The notes under the pieces are model-generated. The model had not been told where the DNA came from and did no database searches. It was given only the letters and a program-made list of their open reading frames with translations. From Cryptomeria japonica (taxonomy: Eukaryota > Streptophyta > Pinopsida > Cupressales > Cupressaceae), in the NCBI RefSeq assembly GCF_030272615.1, contig NC_081409.1:206629190-206693189 (forward strand): a stretch of 64,000 bases of DNA, read 5' to 3'. Of this stretch, positions 25,312-37,544 are shown one piece after another (position 1 is the stretch's first letter; the number at the start of each line of letters is the position of its first letter). The position numbers were made by a program, and so were the translations under genes.

Positions 25312-26442
25312 TTTAATGTAGTCAAGATTGGGGGGTACTATCAAACTAACCAATCTTGCAACCTACATATCATTCCACCCACATAAACATATTTGAAACA
25401 AATATTTATTACAAAATCTTTCAATAACAATTATATATATGGAGGATTTCAACAAGGAATAAAATTAAAAATGTTTCTAGGCACTTCATGCCTGGATGTC
25501 TTTGAATCTCCACGCCTTCACACCTTCTTGGCTTCACTCCTCACTTGAAGTCTTTTATGTTTCTTCATCCTAAACTCCCAGGGCTTCCTTGAACACCACA
25601 AACACACCTAAAAATTATTCTTTCTCTTCTCCTATCTTTCCCCTCTTAGCAAGCTAATTGCCTACACTCTTACCTATGCAATTATCTGGAGCAACCTGCA
25701 AGTTATTTCTTCAACCCTGACGTTGTTGATTTCTTCTTCTTAAAACCATTGAAGGATTTATTTTATAGAAATTAGAACCCTTGTGAGGAATCACAAAGAG
25801 GTACCCAAATCCGCTATTACATTTGCCTCCAATTGTCTTTTGAAATTCCTTTGTACATGCTTGAAATTCCTTGTTAAATGTTCAAAATATTTCCCCACCA
25901 TATTTAATTCCTTTTTGTTGTATATTACTTTTAAAATTAATAAAAACAAGAAGCAAGTTGTGCTCCTTTGAAAAATGAAGAGTCTTTAATTATTTTTTAA
26001 AAAATACTATCTTTTCCCTCCATTTTAGGTACTTGAAATGAAAGAATAAAACAAGAATGGAATGTCAAAGGTCTCTTGCCTTATAAAAACTTTCATAGGC
26101 ATCTAAATTGAGTAAATTAAATCATTTTAAATTTATAATATGTCAACAAATCCCTTCAATCTTTGAAACCTTGAAATTATGGAAAAATCACATTAAACAC
26201 CTAGTTTGCCTTTGATTTTTGAAATGGAAGTCAAGTCTTGACAAAACTAATATTTTGTCTTTCAACGCTCCAAAATATGCTCTTGAAGATCCAACCTACA
26301 CCAAAAATAAAAAAATTGAACATGGATTTTGGTTTTTAGGTGATGTAGAATTGTCGTTTGCAAGGGATGCTCCTGCATTAATGACATTTGTAAAAGGTAA
26401 TACAAGTGTACTATATGCATGCATGTATGTATGTATATGTAG

Positions 26443-26498
<56 letters not shown>

Positions 26499-26731
26499 AC
26501 ACACACATCGATGGCCATATAGTCCCACTCATAAATTTTTATTGTAGAATATAATTAAAATTTTGAAATAATATATCATATGAAAGTAGAGAATTTTCAG
26601 AATGTATTTAAGGTTTGGGATTTTTCATTAAACAATATTTTAATAAGATAAAACAATTGTATACGTGAAATAACAAGACAAACTACAATATAAACAAAGA
26701 AAACTAGGAAAATAAAATATTTTCATTAAAG
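25312..26731. other. Gene-less stretch, probably the old LTR and flank
   Basis: May start with the 5' LTR of the minus-strand Copia relic. No protein motif. Contains the (GT)n microsatellite at 26444-26505. Open frames at 26219-26554 and its antisense are carried by that repeat. Confidence 0.4.
26444..26505. repeat. (GT)n(AC)n microsatellite
   Basis: About 25 GT units followed by AC units, so the end forms a short inverted repeat. His/Thr and Val/Cys frames across it are artefacts. Confidence 0.95.
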
Positions 26732-27011
26732 TATTAGAATAAGTCATATCAAAATGGTATTCTAATTGCATATGTGAAAATAATATAGTGTATAAATGTT
26801 AAACATCTCGTTATTTGTTAATTTTAGTTACTGGTTTAGTCCTATTTATTGTCAAGAGTCTACAATTAATTGTCAAACTATTTATCAATTTAATAGGAAG
26901 TTATGAGTGATCTCTTGAACCTATACATTTGCAATTTGTTTCATGAATAAATATCGATTAGGTTTTTTCCATTGTTACAATCATGTTTCTTTGATATTAT
27001 ATTTTCTAATT
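26732..27011 (+). repeat. Left LTR of the small element
   Basis: 280 bp, starting TATTAG (expected TGTTAG, as in the right copy) and ending directly before the primer site. Differences from the right copy are frequent, so the insertion is old. Confidence 0.8.
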
Positions 27012-28063
27012 TGGTATCAAAGCTAGTCGATATGTTGCACCTACTACAATCAAGGCAGATCTCTTGATTGCTAAGTAAGGGTGTTGTAGAATATGTTGTG
27101 TAACATACCGTTCTTTCTCAACTAGTTGTGTAGCATTATGTGTTCTATTTTTCAAAGTAGAAGGGATTGAATTCCATGTGTTGTAGTTGAAGAAATGTGT
27201 GGAAATAGAAGCTATCATTAGATTGTAGTCACCAATCTTAGAGTTATGGCAATCCGATAGGTTGAGCTTTTTTGAGAATGATATCTTTGTTGGTGAATTT
27301 ATCATTGTAAGAGTTCTACATTATTCTTTTCAAATATTTATTTGAAAACATTTATGTTGCGAGTTGAGAAGAATAATGCTAGTTTAAAGAGGAATCACAA
27401 TGGTTTAGTGGAACCTATTTCTTCTAAGCCAAATATTATTGTGAAGAAGCCAATTGCAACCATAAGTAGCTGAAGCTAAGAAGTGTAGGGGACTATTTAT
27501 ATTTAAATTTTATTTTCTAATGGAGAATCTCAAAGAGTTAAAAAAATATCTACTATTGAAGAACCATCATATATTGATAGTGATGATGACTTCATTGAAG
27601 ATGAAACACTTGTCTTATTTTGAAGAGGTCAACACTTTGAAGATAGGGAGGGATGCAATAGAGAATAGTTAGATGTTCAATAGTTTGAGGTTTGTGTGGA
27701 TTGAAGATACTGTATCTCATTCAGGTTATGAGACATACATGTGAGTATTGACTTGTCCAATTGTTCAAGGATCCAAAATCTAGAAGTTGAACATCATATC
27801 TTTATGAGGGTGATGAGACACTTCATGTGCAAATGTTTTTCAATGGTATTGAGAATTTGGATGATGACTAGGTGAGTATACCTCCAATTGGGGAGCAAGT
27901 TGAGGATATCTTATTAGTCTAAGAACCATTTTAAAAGAATAACTTCTACATAATGTATTTTCTATTATTTTGTCTTATGTTGATAGTCAATTTAGTACCC
28001 AATTCGTTCTATGTAGAGATATGTTAGGAGTTCATCCAAATTTGGTTATTCCTTAATGGGGAG

Positions 28064-28345
28064 TGTTAGAATAAGTCATATTAGACTAATATTCTAACTC
28101 TATGTGTGTGCCAATAATATAGTGTAGATATGTCAAACCACTTGTTATTTTTTAATTTCATTTACGTGTTTAGTCCAATTTATTGTCAAGAGTCTATAGT
28201 TAGCTGTCAAATTGTTTAGCAGTTTTATAGGAAGTTGTGTATAATATTCTAAACCTATAAATTTCTAATTTTTTAGATGAATAAATATTAAGTGATTTTG
28301 TTTAATTGTTATGATCATGTTTATTTACTATTATATTTTATAATT
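28064..28345 (+). repeat. Right LTR of the small element
   Basis: 282 bp, starting TGTTAGAATAAGTC right after a GGGGAG purine tract. Boundary at the right end set by the imperfect target duplicate TAAAT. Confidence 0.78.
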
Positions 28346-28805
28346 TAAATGAGCCTAAAAATTATAGGTGGCCAAATACCTCAAAAATCCACTTCAACTA
28401 AACCCTTAATAGCTAGTGAATAGAAAATTTCATATATATATGGTTGATTTGATGCCTTTGACTTGTTATTGATATTATGTCAAGTGGTTGTTTTGCATAT
28501 TGTCTTTGTTTGATGGTTGAATGTGCAAATACTATGGGACCATGGTGGATTTGATTTTTAAGTTTTGCTAAAAAATTAAATTAAAATATCTTTATTTGAA
28601 TGTGATGCAACCTTCAATAGAAGGCTCTACCTTCTAACACACACCTTCAATAGAAAGGTGTTCATTTGAAGGTCTTTTTGATTTTTTGAACACTTAGGGG
28701 CCATCTGCCCCATCTCACAAGTGGACACACTATTATGGGATCATCCAATGGGCTCTTTCTAGCAAAGAAGATGAAATTTTGCAAATCCACTATTGTTGAA
28801 GTATT
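28346..28805. other. Spacer before the Tat element
   Basis: No gene or repeat boundary recognised. Ends at the target-site copy ATTTG (28806-28810) of the Tat element. Confidence 0.5.
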
Positions 28806-28810
28806 ATTTG

Positions 28811-30231
28811 TGATGCTCTGCAAAAAGGACAAGGTTAGGATAAACAAACACCTGAACAAAAAACAACAAGAGTCGATTGTTAGATGTTAAAAAATCATAA
28901 ATTAAAAACTATCATAAGCAAGCATATCAAGAAAGACACTACTAAGCAAAAAGAAAGCTTAAGGAATCTACAAAAAGCAACTAAGCTCCTCCAAAAGCTC
29001 TCTACCATGCTGGTAGTTTCTCCTTCTTTGTTCCTCTCCTCTCCAAGTTCCAAAATAGTGTAGCTCTCAACAACTTTTTGCACTATGGATGCTTATGGAG
29101 ATTCAAGATTAAAGTATTTGCTCTAAATATGAATGAAAAACTAATACTAAATGCTATAGATACTAAGATGATTTGTTTTAAACCAAAATGACAATTATAT
29201 GAGTTATTTATGCTAAATGCTCTCTAAAATTCACTATAGGTTAAATGCATACAAGTTTTCAGGATCTGGATTATGAAGAAATGAGCTCTATTTATAGGTA
29301 AAATGGAGCAATGGATGGTTGAGATTGAGTAATCTCAACAAGGGTAAAGATTGAATGATTTGAGATCCATGTGAGGGCTTTCAACCCAATCCTAGGATGA
29401 CAAGTGTCAATGTGAGATAAGTTGAGAGGAGAGGGAATAAGCATTAAATGCTTGACATGACCTAGGAGTTAACTTGGGGGTTAGGGTCAAGGTTGGGTTG
29501 AGTGAATAAATTCTTTATTCAAAGAATAAAGCTTTTATCCAATGGATAAACTCTTGTGCAAAGGCAAAAGAGATAATCATGGTCAAAGCAATAAATGTTT
29601 GAGACACATGAGTGCAAGTTGAAATAACCATAAATGGTTATATAAGAGCCATTAATGGTCATGCAAGAGCCATTAGTGGTTTTGGAAGACTTTAGAGGTT
29701 AAATTGTTGAACACACAAAGCATTAAATGTTTTTCAAAGACTTTGAAGTGTTTGAGAAGTGACTCCAAGTTGCTTAGGAATGTGACAATAATTAGGGGAT
29801 GGATTAGGCTAATTAGGAAGGGGTTAGAAGAATCTAGAAGGGGGTTAGGTTTGCAAGTGGGTTTGGTGGGTGAGGGAAAATATGATTTTTAATTAAAATA
29901 AAATTTATTTATTTCAATAAATAGGTGCAAGTTGCATTTGTAGGAAAATGCAAGTGGGGGGGGAATAAATGATTTAAATAAATGTTTTATTTAATTTATT
30001 TGAAAGAGGAAAAGGGTTAAATGAAATAAATAGGATTGATTCATTTAATTGATTGTGAGTTTGGTTTAATGAATTAATTAAAATAAATTGAATAATTTAT
30101 TTAATTAATAGGAGAATGTTTGAAGATGAATTAATTAAACATTAATTTAATTAACTAATGGCTAGTGGATTTTTAATCAAATAAATAGCAAATATTCATT
30201 TAATTAAACTTGACAGATTTATGTGACTACA
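28811..30231 (-). repeat. 3' LTR of the Tat element
   Basis: 1421 bp; in plus direction it starts TGATGCTCTGC and ends TGACTACA. It matches 51195-52633 closely. The right half is rich in TTAATTAAATAAAT-type inverted units, and short near-duplicates (about 29630-29680) repeat an AGCCATTA block. Lacks an 18-bp tandem copy present in the other LTR. Confidence 0.95.
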
Positions 30232-30246
30232 TTTGCCCCTCTTTGA
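30232..30246 (-). other. Polypurine tract of the Tat element
   Basis: Minus strand reads AAAGAGGGGCAAA immediately before the 3' LTR, the place and composition expected of the plus-strand primer. The same block occurs beside a different LTR at 55004-55020. Confidence 0.8.
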
Positions 30247-30647
30247 GACGGTGCAGTTTATCGCATTGTTTCAAATAAAGAAAAAAAAAGGTGTGAAGGG
30301 ATGCCCCACAAAATGTAAATTTAATGGGTGGTATGCCCCCTCGAGAGATGGGCCAAATTTTTTTTGAAAAATCGAGTGATATCTCGAAAAAGAATAAAAA
30401 TTGGCAAGGTGATAGAAGAGAAGAAGTTAGCAACGCGGGTGAAAAATAGAAGAAATCGAAGATAAAATGGAGAAATGGGAGGCTCGGGAAGTTCATGGGG
30501 ACCACGGCAGTGAGCAGGGGAAAATTACAGTGATGGCGAAGGGTTTATATGGGGGGAAAGGGGTGAAAACAAGATCATTTGTTACCGTGACCAGTGTGAA
30601 ACCAGAGCTCTAATAGTGACGTTTTAGAGGAGCGAGCAGTAGTCAGG

Positions 30648-30722
30648 ATGTTCGTACCTATTGCAGAGCACCGTTTCGAGCAAGTTTGTCAATTCTATCG
30701 GCCAAACGACTACGAACCAGTG
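30648..30722 (+). CDS. Predicted first exon of the antisense PMD ORF
   Basis: ATG at 30648 opens a 25-codon frame ending at a GT donor candidate (30723). It contains QFYRPNDYEP. The second, diverged element has an equivalent segment (55338 onward, with RPDDMG) followed by a perfect GTAAGT donor. The acceptor candidate is the AG at 31333-31334, giving a 612-bp intron in phase 0. Shared position and motif in two elements support a spliced gene; the exact donor here is uncertain. Confidence 0.5.
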
Positions 30723-30793
30723 GTACACAAATTTGAAAATTTGAATTTTATGCATTTTTGTCATTTTTTTTGCTAAGTCCAAGTTGAGTCAGG

Positions 30794-31055
30794 ACAATAG
30801 CGCTAAAACTATGTTTTGGCGCTTTTGTCCAATTAACTAGCGTTTTTGTGCCGCAGTGGGGCTATTGTGTTGTTGTTTGAGCGCTATTGTGTGCATGTTG
30901 AAGCGCTATTGAGGGGTCAATTGAGCGCTTTTGTCTTTAAGCAGCGCTATTGCATAGGTCTTGTAGCGCTTTTGCAATTTTAGCGCTTTTGTAGGGTTTA
31001 TTAAGCACTTTTGTGAGGGGTTTAGCGCTATTGTTTAGGAAGTAGAGCTTTTGTT
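30794..31055 (+). repeat. AGCGCT(A/T)TTG repeat array in the antisense intron
   Basis: About ten degenerate units with the core AGCGCT followed by ATTG or TTTG, spaced roughly 20-30 bases. AGCGCT is a palindrome, but the T-rich tail gives each unit a direction. A related array in the opposite direction lies at 50865-51101 near the 5' LTR. The array lies inside the predicted intron of the antisense ORF. Confidence 0.85.
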
Positions 31056-31334
31056 GAGGAAAATAGATGCCCTAAGTTGTGTGAACAAAAATCTCCCGAT
31101 GTCAATGATGGATGAAAAAGGGATGTGAAGTGAGAGTTGTTTTGAACCATAGCAACCTTGATGAGACTTAGGTCATTAGGATAAATGCCTGTTGAAGTCT
31201 AGGTGTGCCATGATTGCTTACCTATTGAGACTCGAAGATACTTGATCAAAGTATCTGTTGATAGTTTAGGTTTAAACTTTAAGAAAGTTTGAAAACAAAA
31301 CAACTGATGATGATTGATTGATGCCCGTGTGTAG

Positions 31335-33397
31335 GAGGATCTACGCGTGTTACAGTTACGCGAGAGACATCCAGTGACACAAGGGTTACGGGATCGACTG
31401 ACAGAGGTTGAGATTGATTGCATTGCAGCGACTGGGTTGTACGATGTGATGCATATGCCCGTGATTCGGATGAATCACGGTTTGATTACAGCTTTGGCAG
31501 AGCGTTGACACAGTGAGATGTGCACGTTTCACCTAGCACAGGGGGAGATGATAGTGACTTTGGAGGATGTGTGGCGTATCCTTCATATTCCCATTCGGGG
31601 TGAGCTAGTCACATATGTCAGATCATGGGGGACTCTAGCAGTGCAGCGATTTTTTGATGAGGACATATTCATTAATAATGGCTCCATAGCTTGGGAGGAC
31701 ATCGCGGCGTTGTACGAGCCATTGCTTGCAGTTTTATTTGGGATTGTGGGAGGGCTACTGTGTCCTGATAGGCGCTCGCATGGTCTGGCCATTGGATGGG
31801 GACAGGTTATTGAGCAGATGATGATGGAGGGGACCCGATTTTCCTGGGGACCTTTCATGTTAGCGCACATGTATCAAGAGCTGCATGAGGTAGCGTACCG
31901 TGGGAGAGGCTCGTTGGTAATAGGAGTGATGCTGCTGCACATTTGGGCATGGGAGCACTTACTGGTGACTCGTCCAATGAGTCTGCGATTTTGGGTAGTT
32001 GATCAACCCTATATGTTCATGTACAGCGGTATGATGAGTCAGCCCCACCTGGGGAAGTTAGAGTGGTGGTGGCAGGCGTTAGATGATCTTGATGCGGTGA
32101 TCTGGAGACCTTATATGGAGTGTGAGCCTTGGGAGGATGATGCAGAGGCCTTGCCGTATGTATTCATGACCTGATTCCTCATTGGGCGGACTTCCTACGA
32201 TGTAGAGAGACAGGTGTCAGGCAGGGTTCTAAGGGAGTTTGGACGGCAGCAAGGACTGTCGAGGGGATCATGAGAGTACGCCAAAGTGGTGCGAGAGAGA
32301 TATGCATGGGGCTAGTACTTCCATATGATCAGGCATTGGTGGAGTTTCGAATGCTTCAGGTGAGGCCATGGGATATACGACCAAGGGTGGTGGATGCTGG
32401 GGTGTCAAATGAGTATACACAGTATATGGCAGCTCATCCGATTCTGTGGATATCCGATCCAACAGAGCCGATTCCTTCTTTTGAGAATGAGAGGGGACAA
32501 AGACGAAGGAGAGGAGGAGGTCAAGGACCGATGATAGGTGGACGAGGGAGGGGGGATGGTGGTGACAGAGGAGGAGGAGATGGTGGAGGTGGTGGAGATG
32601 GTGGAGATGGTGGAGGTGGAGGAGGGGGAGGAGGACATGGAGGAGATGGTGGAGGTGGTGGATTAGGTGGCTTAGGTGGTCGGGTCCAGCGGAGAGGGAG
32701 AGGCAAATTGCCACTGCGGATATCACAAGGACCGTTGGTGCTAGGCAGAGTCAGATTAGGTGGCCGAGGTATGGAGAGGGAGATCCCGATGGAAAGAGGG
32801 GAGGGAGCTACTGGAGAGGCACCTATGGAGACAGGGGAGGGAGCAACAGGGGGTGGTGATCCTCAAGAGCATATGCTAGCACATTTGCATACTCAATTGA
32901 CAGCAGCTAAGACATGGGTGGAGGATCTGGAGGCAGAGGTTGCAGTGAGAGATGTGCAACTATTTGCACAAGAGTCAGAGCTGACTGTAGTGTTGTGGGA
33001 GAGAGATCAGGCTGTTGATAGGGTAGTCTAGTTGCAAGAGAGAGTGAGGGTTTTGGAGGGAGTATAGGGACAGGGGCCATCTGTGGAGGAATTGGTGAGG
33101 GAGGTACGGAGAGCAGGTGGAGAGCTTGATTATTGGTGGGGTTTATATGAGCAGGTGGTGCCATCTAGTCAACGAGCACTGAGCTATTCACAGATGCAAC
33201 AGGCCAGATCAGAGTGATCCCAGAGGATGCAGAGCAGTGGGGGTGTGATGGGTCCTCTACGGAGAGATAGGTTAGGGGGTGCTGGAGCTAGTGGGGGTTT
33301 GATGGGGCCTCCACAGAGAGATAGATTAGATGGTGCAGGGACCAGTGGGGGAGCAGGTGGCGATAGTGGTGCAGCATCTGGTCAGAGTGGCATTTGA
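31335..33397 (+). pseudogene. Antisense ORF: MAIN-like plant mobile domain protein
   Basis: Runs opposite to gag-pol. A plant-mobile-domain core spans about 31440-32250: CTFHLAQGEMIVTLEDVW, a HIPIRGELV segment, then VGGLLCPDRRSHGLAI and WAWEHLLVTRP. This pattern fits the MAIN-like (phosphatase-7 long-form-like) family. It is followed by an acidic hinge, a Gly-rich tract (about 32500-32690), and a helical Glu/Arg-rich C-terminus to a TGA at 33397. Breaks: TGA at 31506, TGA near 32172, a frameshift near 32265, TAG near 33029 and near 33066, and TGA near 33217. Extra antisense ORFs are known in Tat elements; their function is not known to me. The homologue at 57799-59650 shows it is an element gene, not a local host gene. 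Confidence 0.82.
32500..32690 (+). repeat. GGN-rich tract encoding polyglycine
   Basis: GGTGGAGATGGT-like triplets code for Gly with occasional Asp in the PMD ORF. It separates the PMD from the C-terminal region. Pro- and His-rich open frames on the other strand are shadows. Confidence 0.9.
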
Positions 33398-36251
33398 GAG
33401 AGCATTTTACATGCATGTATTTTATCATTGTTATTTTTGGACTGTATCTTGGATGGCTCTTGGTAGCCAATTTTTGTAGACTTCATTGTACTCTGATACA
33501 TGAGATGATATATATGAGGAGATCCCATATTTTTTATGATATGTATTTGGTATGTATGGATGTTATGCAGGATGGTGATTTTAAGAGTTTATGCTTAGAT
33601 GGATACGTGTATATGTATGCATTTATGAGATGATTCCTATATGCATGTTTTTATGATGATTTATGATGTTGGATACTGACATATGAATGTAGGTTTATAC
33701 ATGTGTGCATGTTGTGTTTGATGTAATGCTTTATGTATGTAATGCCATGATGATGATTTATGAACAGGTTTTATGTGCTTTCATGTTTGATATAATGATG
33801 AGATAATGATATGCAATTATGTTAATGCAAGGAATGAATGATTTATGTATGGAGATGCATCTAGATGCTTTTAGATGAATGAAATATGGATAAACAAATG
33901 TAAAGTACAAATGTTTATATGATGATGTCTAAATGAATGCGTACGTGTAATGGATATATAAAATGGCATGAACCAATATTTGGAGACAAATGGTTTTATG
34001 ATTCTAAATGCCTAAATATGATTAAGTAAAAATGATAATGTGATGATAATGTAACTCATGGTTTAATAACCACACCTTAATGCATTTAAAAAAGGATAAT
34101 GAATGCAAGGTAAATGAATCCTCAAATGAGTATAATAAGACACTTAATAATGGATGAATGAATGCACTTTTTAACTAATGAATAGGTAAAGGAATGGGTG
34201 CAACGATAAATGATAAAGGATGATAAAGGATGATAAAATGATAATTGATAACTGACACTAAATGAATGCATAGTAAATGGCTAATACAATCAGGGACAAT
34301 TGGTTTATATGAATGAATCTAAACATCTTGATTATGCAATGATGAGATGATATAAATGTTTAATAAATGATAATGAACTATATGCATTTTAACCAACTAA
34401 AATGATATGAAATGTTTTTGATGCAAATGCAACTAAATGTAATGATGATGATGATGGTATGATCATGATGAATGCAAGGTATTTTAGACTTTGCATTGAT
34501 GATGTATCAAAGTACTTGGTCGCGATTGTGTCCAAGACTAGCTTAATTTGCACATAGCTGCTCATTGTAACTTTGTTCATATTGGCATACAAAAATAATA
34601 CATATGAATGAGTGAATGGATGGGTGATATGCAACAGAATGCAATATATATACGGATGGGATGAAATGACTATCCATAGTGCTTTATTTTTCATCATCGA
34701 GCTTGAACATGTTGGAAGAAAATACAAGCATCTTGACATAATGATTCAAGATGACCAGAGTATTTCTTACATGGATTTGATATAGCAAGTTAATACAAAC
34801 AACTTGATATAATGGGTCAAGTTGACCAGAGTATTGCTTACGGAACAGACAAGGATCATCTCCGTTCATGCATGACTTGGATCATCCTCCTTGATCTTGG
34901 GTTGATCACATCCTAAGACAAGTGCATACCTTAATAAGAGACAAAAACCTTTATCCAGTTTGGATGAGGTAGGAGGAACCAAAGAAGGAGCATTGTTTGT
35001 GTAAGCAAACAGTATGTACACAAAGAATAAAGAATATGGATCCTTGGTAATGGTTCATGCTCATATGGTTGAGGTATACGCTGTAGTCAGCAAGCCGTAG
35101 TGATCTATGATTGTATTTTGCATAAGATCATGTAGCTTAGTGAACTTCCCATGTAGACACCTTTAGTACATGCCCCAGTACTTCATCGGAACAATCTGCA
35201 GAAGATACACAAAGAATGCTGTAGGAACCTGATACATATAAACGAATGAATAACTCACAAATCAACCAAGTATTTGATAGCTTTTAAACAAAATTTTCTT
35301 GTCAAAGAAAACGTCATTTTTTCTTTGTTTTTGCTAAGGAAGGATGCATCCTTGTTGAAGACAGTTTGAGTGTTGATGTTGATTGTTTGGTCGATTTTGA
35401 GAAGTGATCATCGTGCGAGTATTTTTCAATGCTTGTTTGGTATTTGCTTGGATGAGTATGTACAATTTGTTGCCATGTTTTTGATTGATTTTGATGTTTT
35501 CTGATGTTTTTGGATTTTGTGAGATAGTTTTCCAATGTTTTGGATAGTTTCGATGATTGTTTTGAATGCTTTTGGTATTTTGTGAGATAGTTTTCAAATG
35601 TTTTTGATATTTTGGTGATTGTTTTGAATGTTTTTGGTATTTTTCCAAATAGATTTGAATGAAGAACTTAATGAATCACGAAACAATGTAGAATCCACTT
35701 CCATCAATAGGTTAAGGGCATTTCCCCCAGTTTTTTAGACATGACTATGGAAAAGCGGGATATAAGACATATGAAGTATTTTCTTGATTGCAAATAAATA
35801 ACAAGCCATGGTTTGGACGAGTGGATGAGTGGATGCAATGAACATGATCACAACAAGTTTGAAAGACAATGGAGTCATAGCCTTTACGAGTGGCACCTGT
35901 TTGCCAGGTTTTCACCATCGCACTTACCCAAGGTGCCACCGGAGTGGTTGTTCACCATTTGGATGCATGATTTTTCTTTACTCTTTTGATGTTTTTGTAT
36001 TTTCTTCAGGACCTTTATCTCGATGTTTTTGGTATTTTTGCCAGTATATATAGGAGCCTAATGCTCTATGTAGCTTATGTATAAAACCTTTTGAGGTGCA
36101 TGCTGTTGATCGTATCTGCTAGTGGTTCTCCTTCTAAAGTAGCCAACTGATATGCCTCGGACCCAAATACAGTAGTGACAACATATGGACCCAGCCAATT
36201 TGATACAAACTTTCCTTGATGTTCTCAGTTGGGTTGGTTACGAGGATTTTC
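33398..36251. other. Tat element spacer between the antisense ORF and integrase
   Basis: Low-complexity, ATG/GAT-rich sequence with no domain in either strand. It includes a short direct repeat sharing CTTGA-ATAATG and GACCAGAGTATT blocks (34732-34770 and 34803-34841) and a 63-bp tandem duplication (35523-35648). Both convergent genes would end into this space, so terminators may lie here, but none is identifiable. Confidence 0.6.
35523..35648. repeat. 63-bp tandem duplication in a TTTTGAT-rich tract
   Basis: GATAGTTTTC starts at 35523 and again at 35586 with the following 63 bases similar. Shorter related units extend left to about 35460. Minus-strand frames rich in Gln, Asn, Lys and His derive from it. 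Confidence 0.8.
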
Positions 36252-37352
36252 TCAAAGAACAAGATCACCTACCTCGAATGTACGAGGTCTAACTTGATGA
36301 TTATAGCTTCTGCTCATACGCTGCTGATAGGCCTTGAGGTGATTGTATGCAGCTTGTTGCTTCTCATCAAGTAGCTCTAAGTCTTGGAGACGAGATACTC
36401 TGTATGCTTCATCATCAATGATATTGTGCAAGGAAACCCATAGTGATGGTATCTCTACCTCAATAGGTAAAATAACTTCGGCACCATAGACCAATGAGTA
36501 GGGAGTTGCGCCTGTAGGGGTTCGAATGCTAGTTCGATATGCCCATAGTGCTGGATTCAATTGAACATGCCAATCACAACTGACATCATTGATTGTCTTC
36601 TTTAGGATCCTCAATATGTTTTTATTTGATGCTTTGGCCTGACCATTGCCTTGTGGGTAATAGGGAGTGGAAAAGCGGTGTTGGATGTGAAATTTCTCGC
36701 AGAGTTCACGGACATCCCGATTTTTGAAAGGAAGCCTGTTATCTATGATGATGGACATGGGTACACCATACTGGCAGATGATGTAATTGAGGATGAATGA
36801 GGCAATCTGCTTGCCGGTAACTTGGGTAAGTGGAATAGCTTCGATCCACTTTGTAAAATATTTGGTAGCGGTAATAATGAATTTGTGGCTGTTAGATGAA
36901 GATGGATGGATTTTACCCATGAGGTCAAGGCCCCATTGACAAAAAGGCCATGGTGTTGTGATTGGTTGCAGTTCTTGTGCTGGTGCATGTATTAGGTCTC
37001 CATGAACTTGGCATTTCTTGCACTTCTTGACAAAGTAGTAGGAGTCTTTTTCCATGGATGGCCAATAGTATCCAATGCATAGGAGTTTCTTGGCTAGTGA
37101 CAGACCGCTTGCATGAGTTCCACAAATTCCTTCATGTACCTCTTCCAAGGCCTTTGTTATCTCATCCTATTCTAGACATCGAAGGAGAGTACCATCAAGA
37201 CTGCATCGGTATAGGGTTTCAACAATAATGGTATATCTAGCGGTTTGGTGAATGAAGGTTTTACGTTGGTTAGGAGGAAGGGTGTGATCGTGGAGATAGG
37301 TGTAAAACTCACCGTACCATGGGGATTTGGAACCGATAAGGTGACATATCAT
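36252..37352 (-). pseudogene. Tat integrase, catalytic Glu replaced
   Basis: An open 298-codon frame (36252-37148) with its upstream part at 37167-37352. The zinc-binding region H-H-C-C is visible (the HASGL segment and CKKCQVHG near 37015). Then come the core motifs LDLMG (first Asp, about 36915), IIDNR (second Asp, about 36735) and YPQGNGQAKASNK (about 36630-36665). Relatives have Glu in the last motif (QAEA); here it is Lys, a G-to-A change, which should abolish strand transfer. A typical Gypsy C-terminal segment follows (SRSYNHQVRPRTFEVGDLVL). Enzyme role: inserts element DNA in the nucleus. Confidence 0.93.
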
Positions 37353-37544
37353 CTCAGATTCGGGGATATCATAAGTGTGAATCTAAAGCTATTCTACCAA
37401 GAACTCGTACCATGTTGAATTATGTGGAAGATCTAAGAGAGATGCGATGGTAGCCATAGCATCAGCAACTCGATTATGATCTCTTGGTATCTGCTCAAAG
37501 GTGATAGTAGTAAATGATGCCTTTAATTTGTCCACTATTTGTTT

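Larger units (their letters stand above)
26732..28345 (+). mobile_element. Small non-autonomous LTR element, 1.6 kb
   Basis: Two LTR-like copies, 26732-27011 and 28064-28345, are collinear over about 280 bp. TGGTATCAAAGC (27012-27023), one base off the Copia primer site, follows the left copy. A purine tract (28055-28063) precedes the right copy. Flanks TAAAG (26727-26731) and TAAAT (28346-28350) agree at 4 of 5 bases. The 1.05-kb internal part has only broken reading frames, with traces like a Copia C-terminus (a DMLGVHPN-like stretch near 28020-28040). It looks like an internally deleted Copia derivative. Confidence 0.8.

Noticed and set aside
26219-26554. Cys/Val-rich protein and His/Thr-rich antisense frames
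   Set aside because: Generated by the (GT)n(AC)n microsatellite.
32268-32726. His/Leu- and Pro-rich minus-strand proteins
   Set aside because: Shadows of the Gly-rich coding tract of the antisense PMD ORF.
31335-33397. Host PMD (MAIN-like) gene
   Set aside because: It lies between integrase and 3' LTR of a complete Tat element, and a second element has the same arrangement, so it is an element gene.
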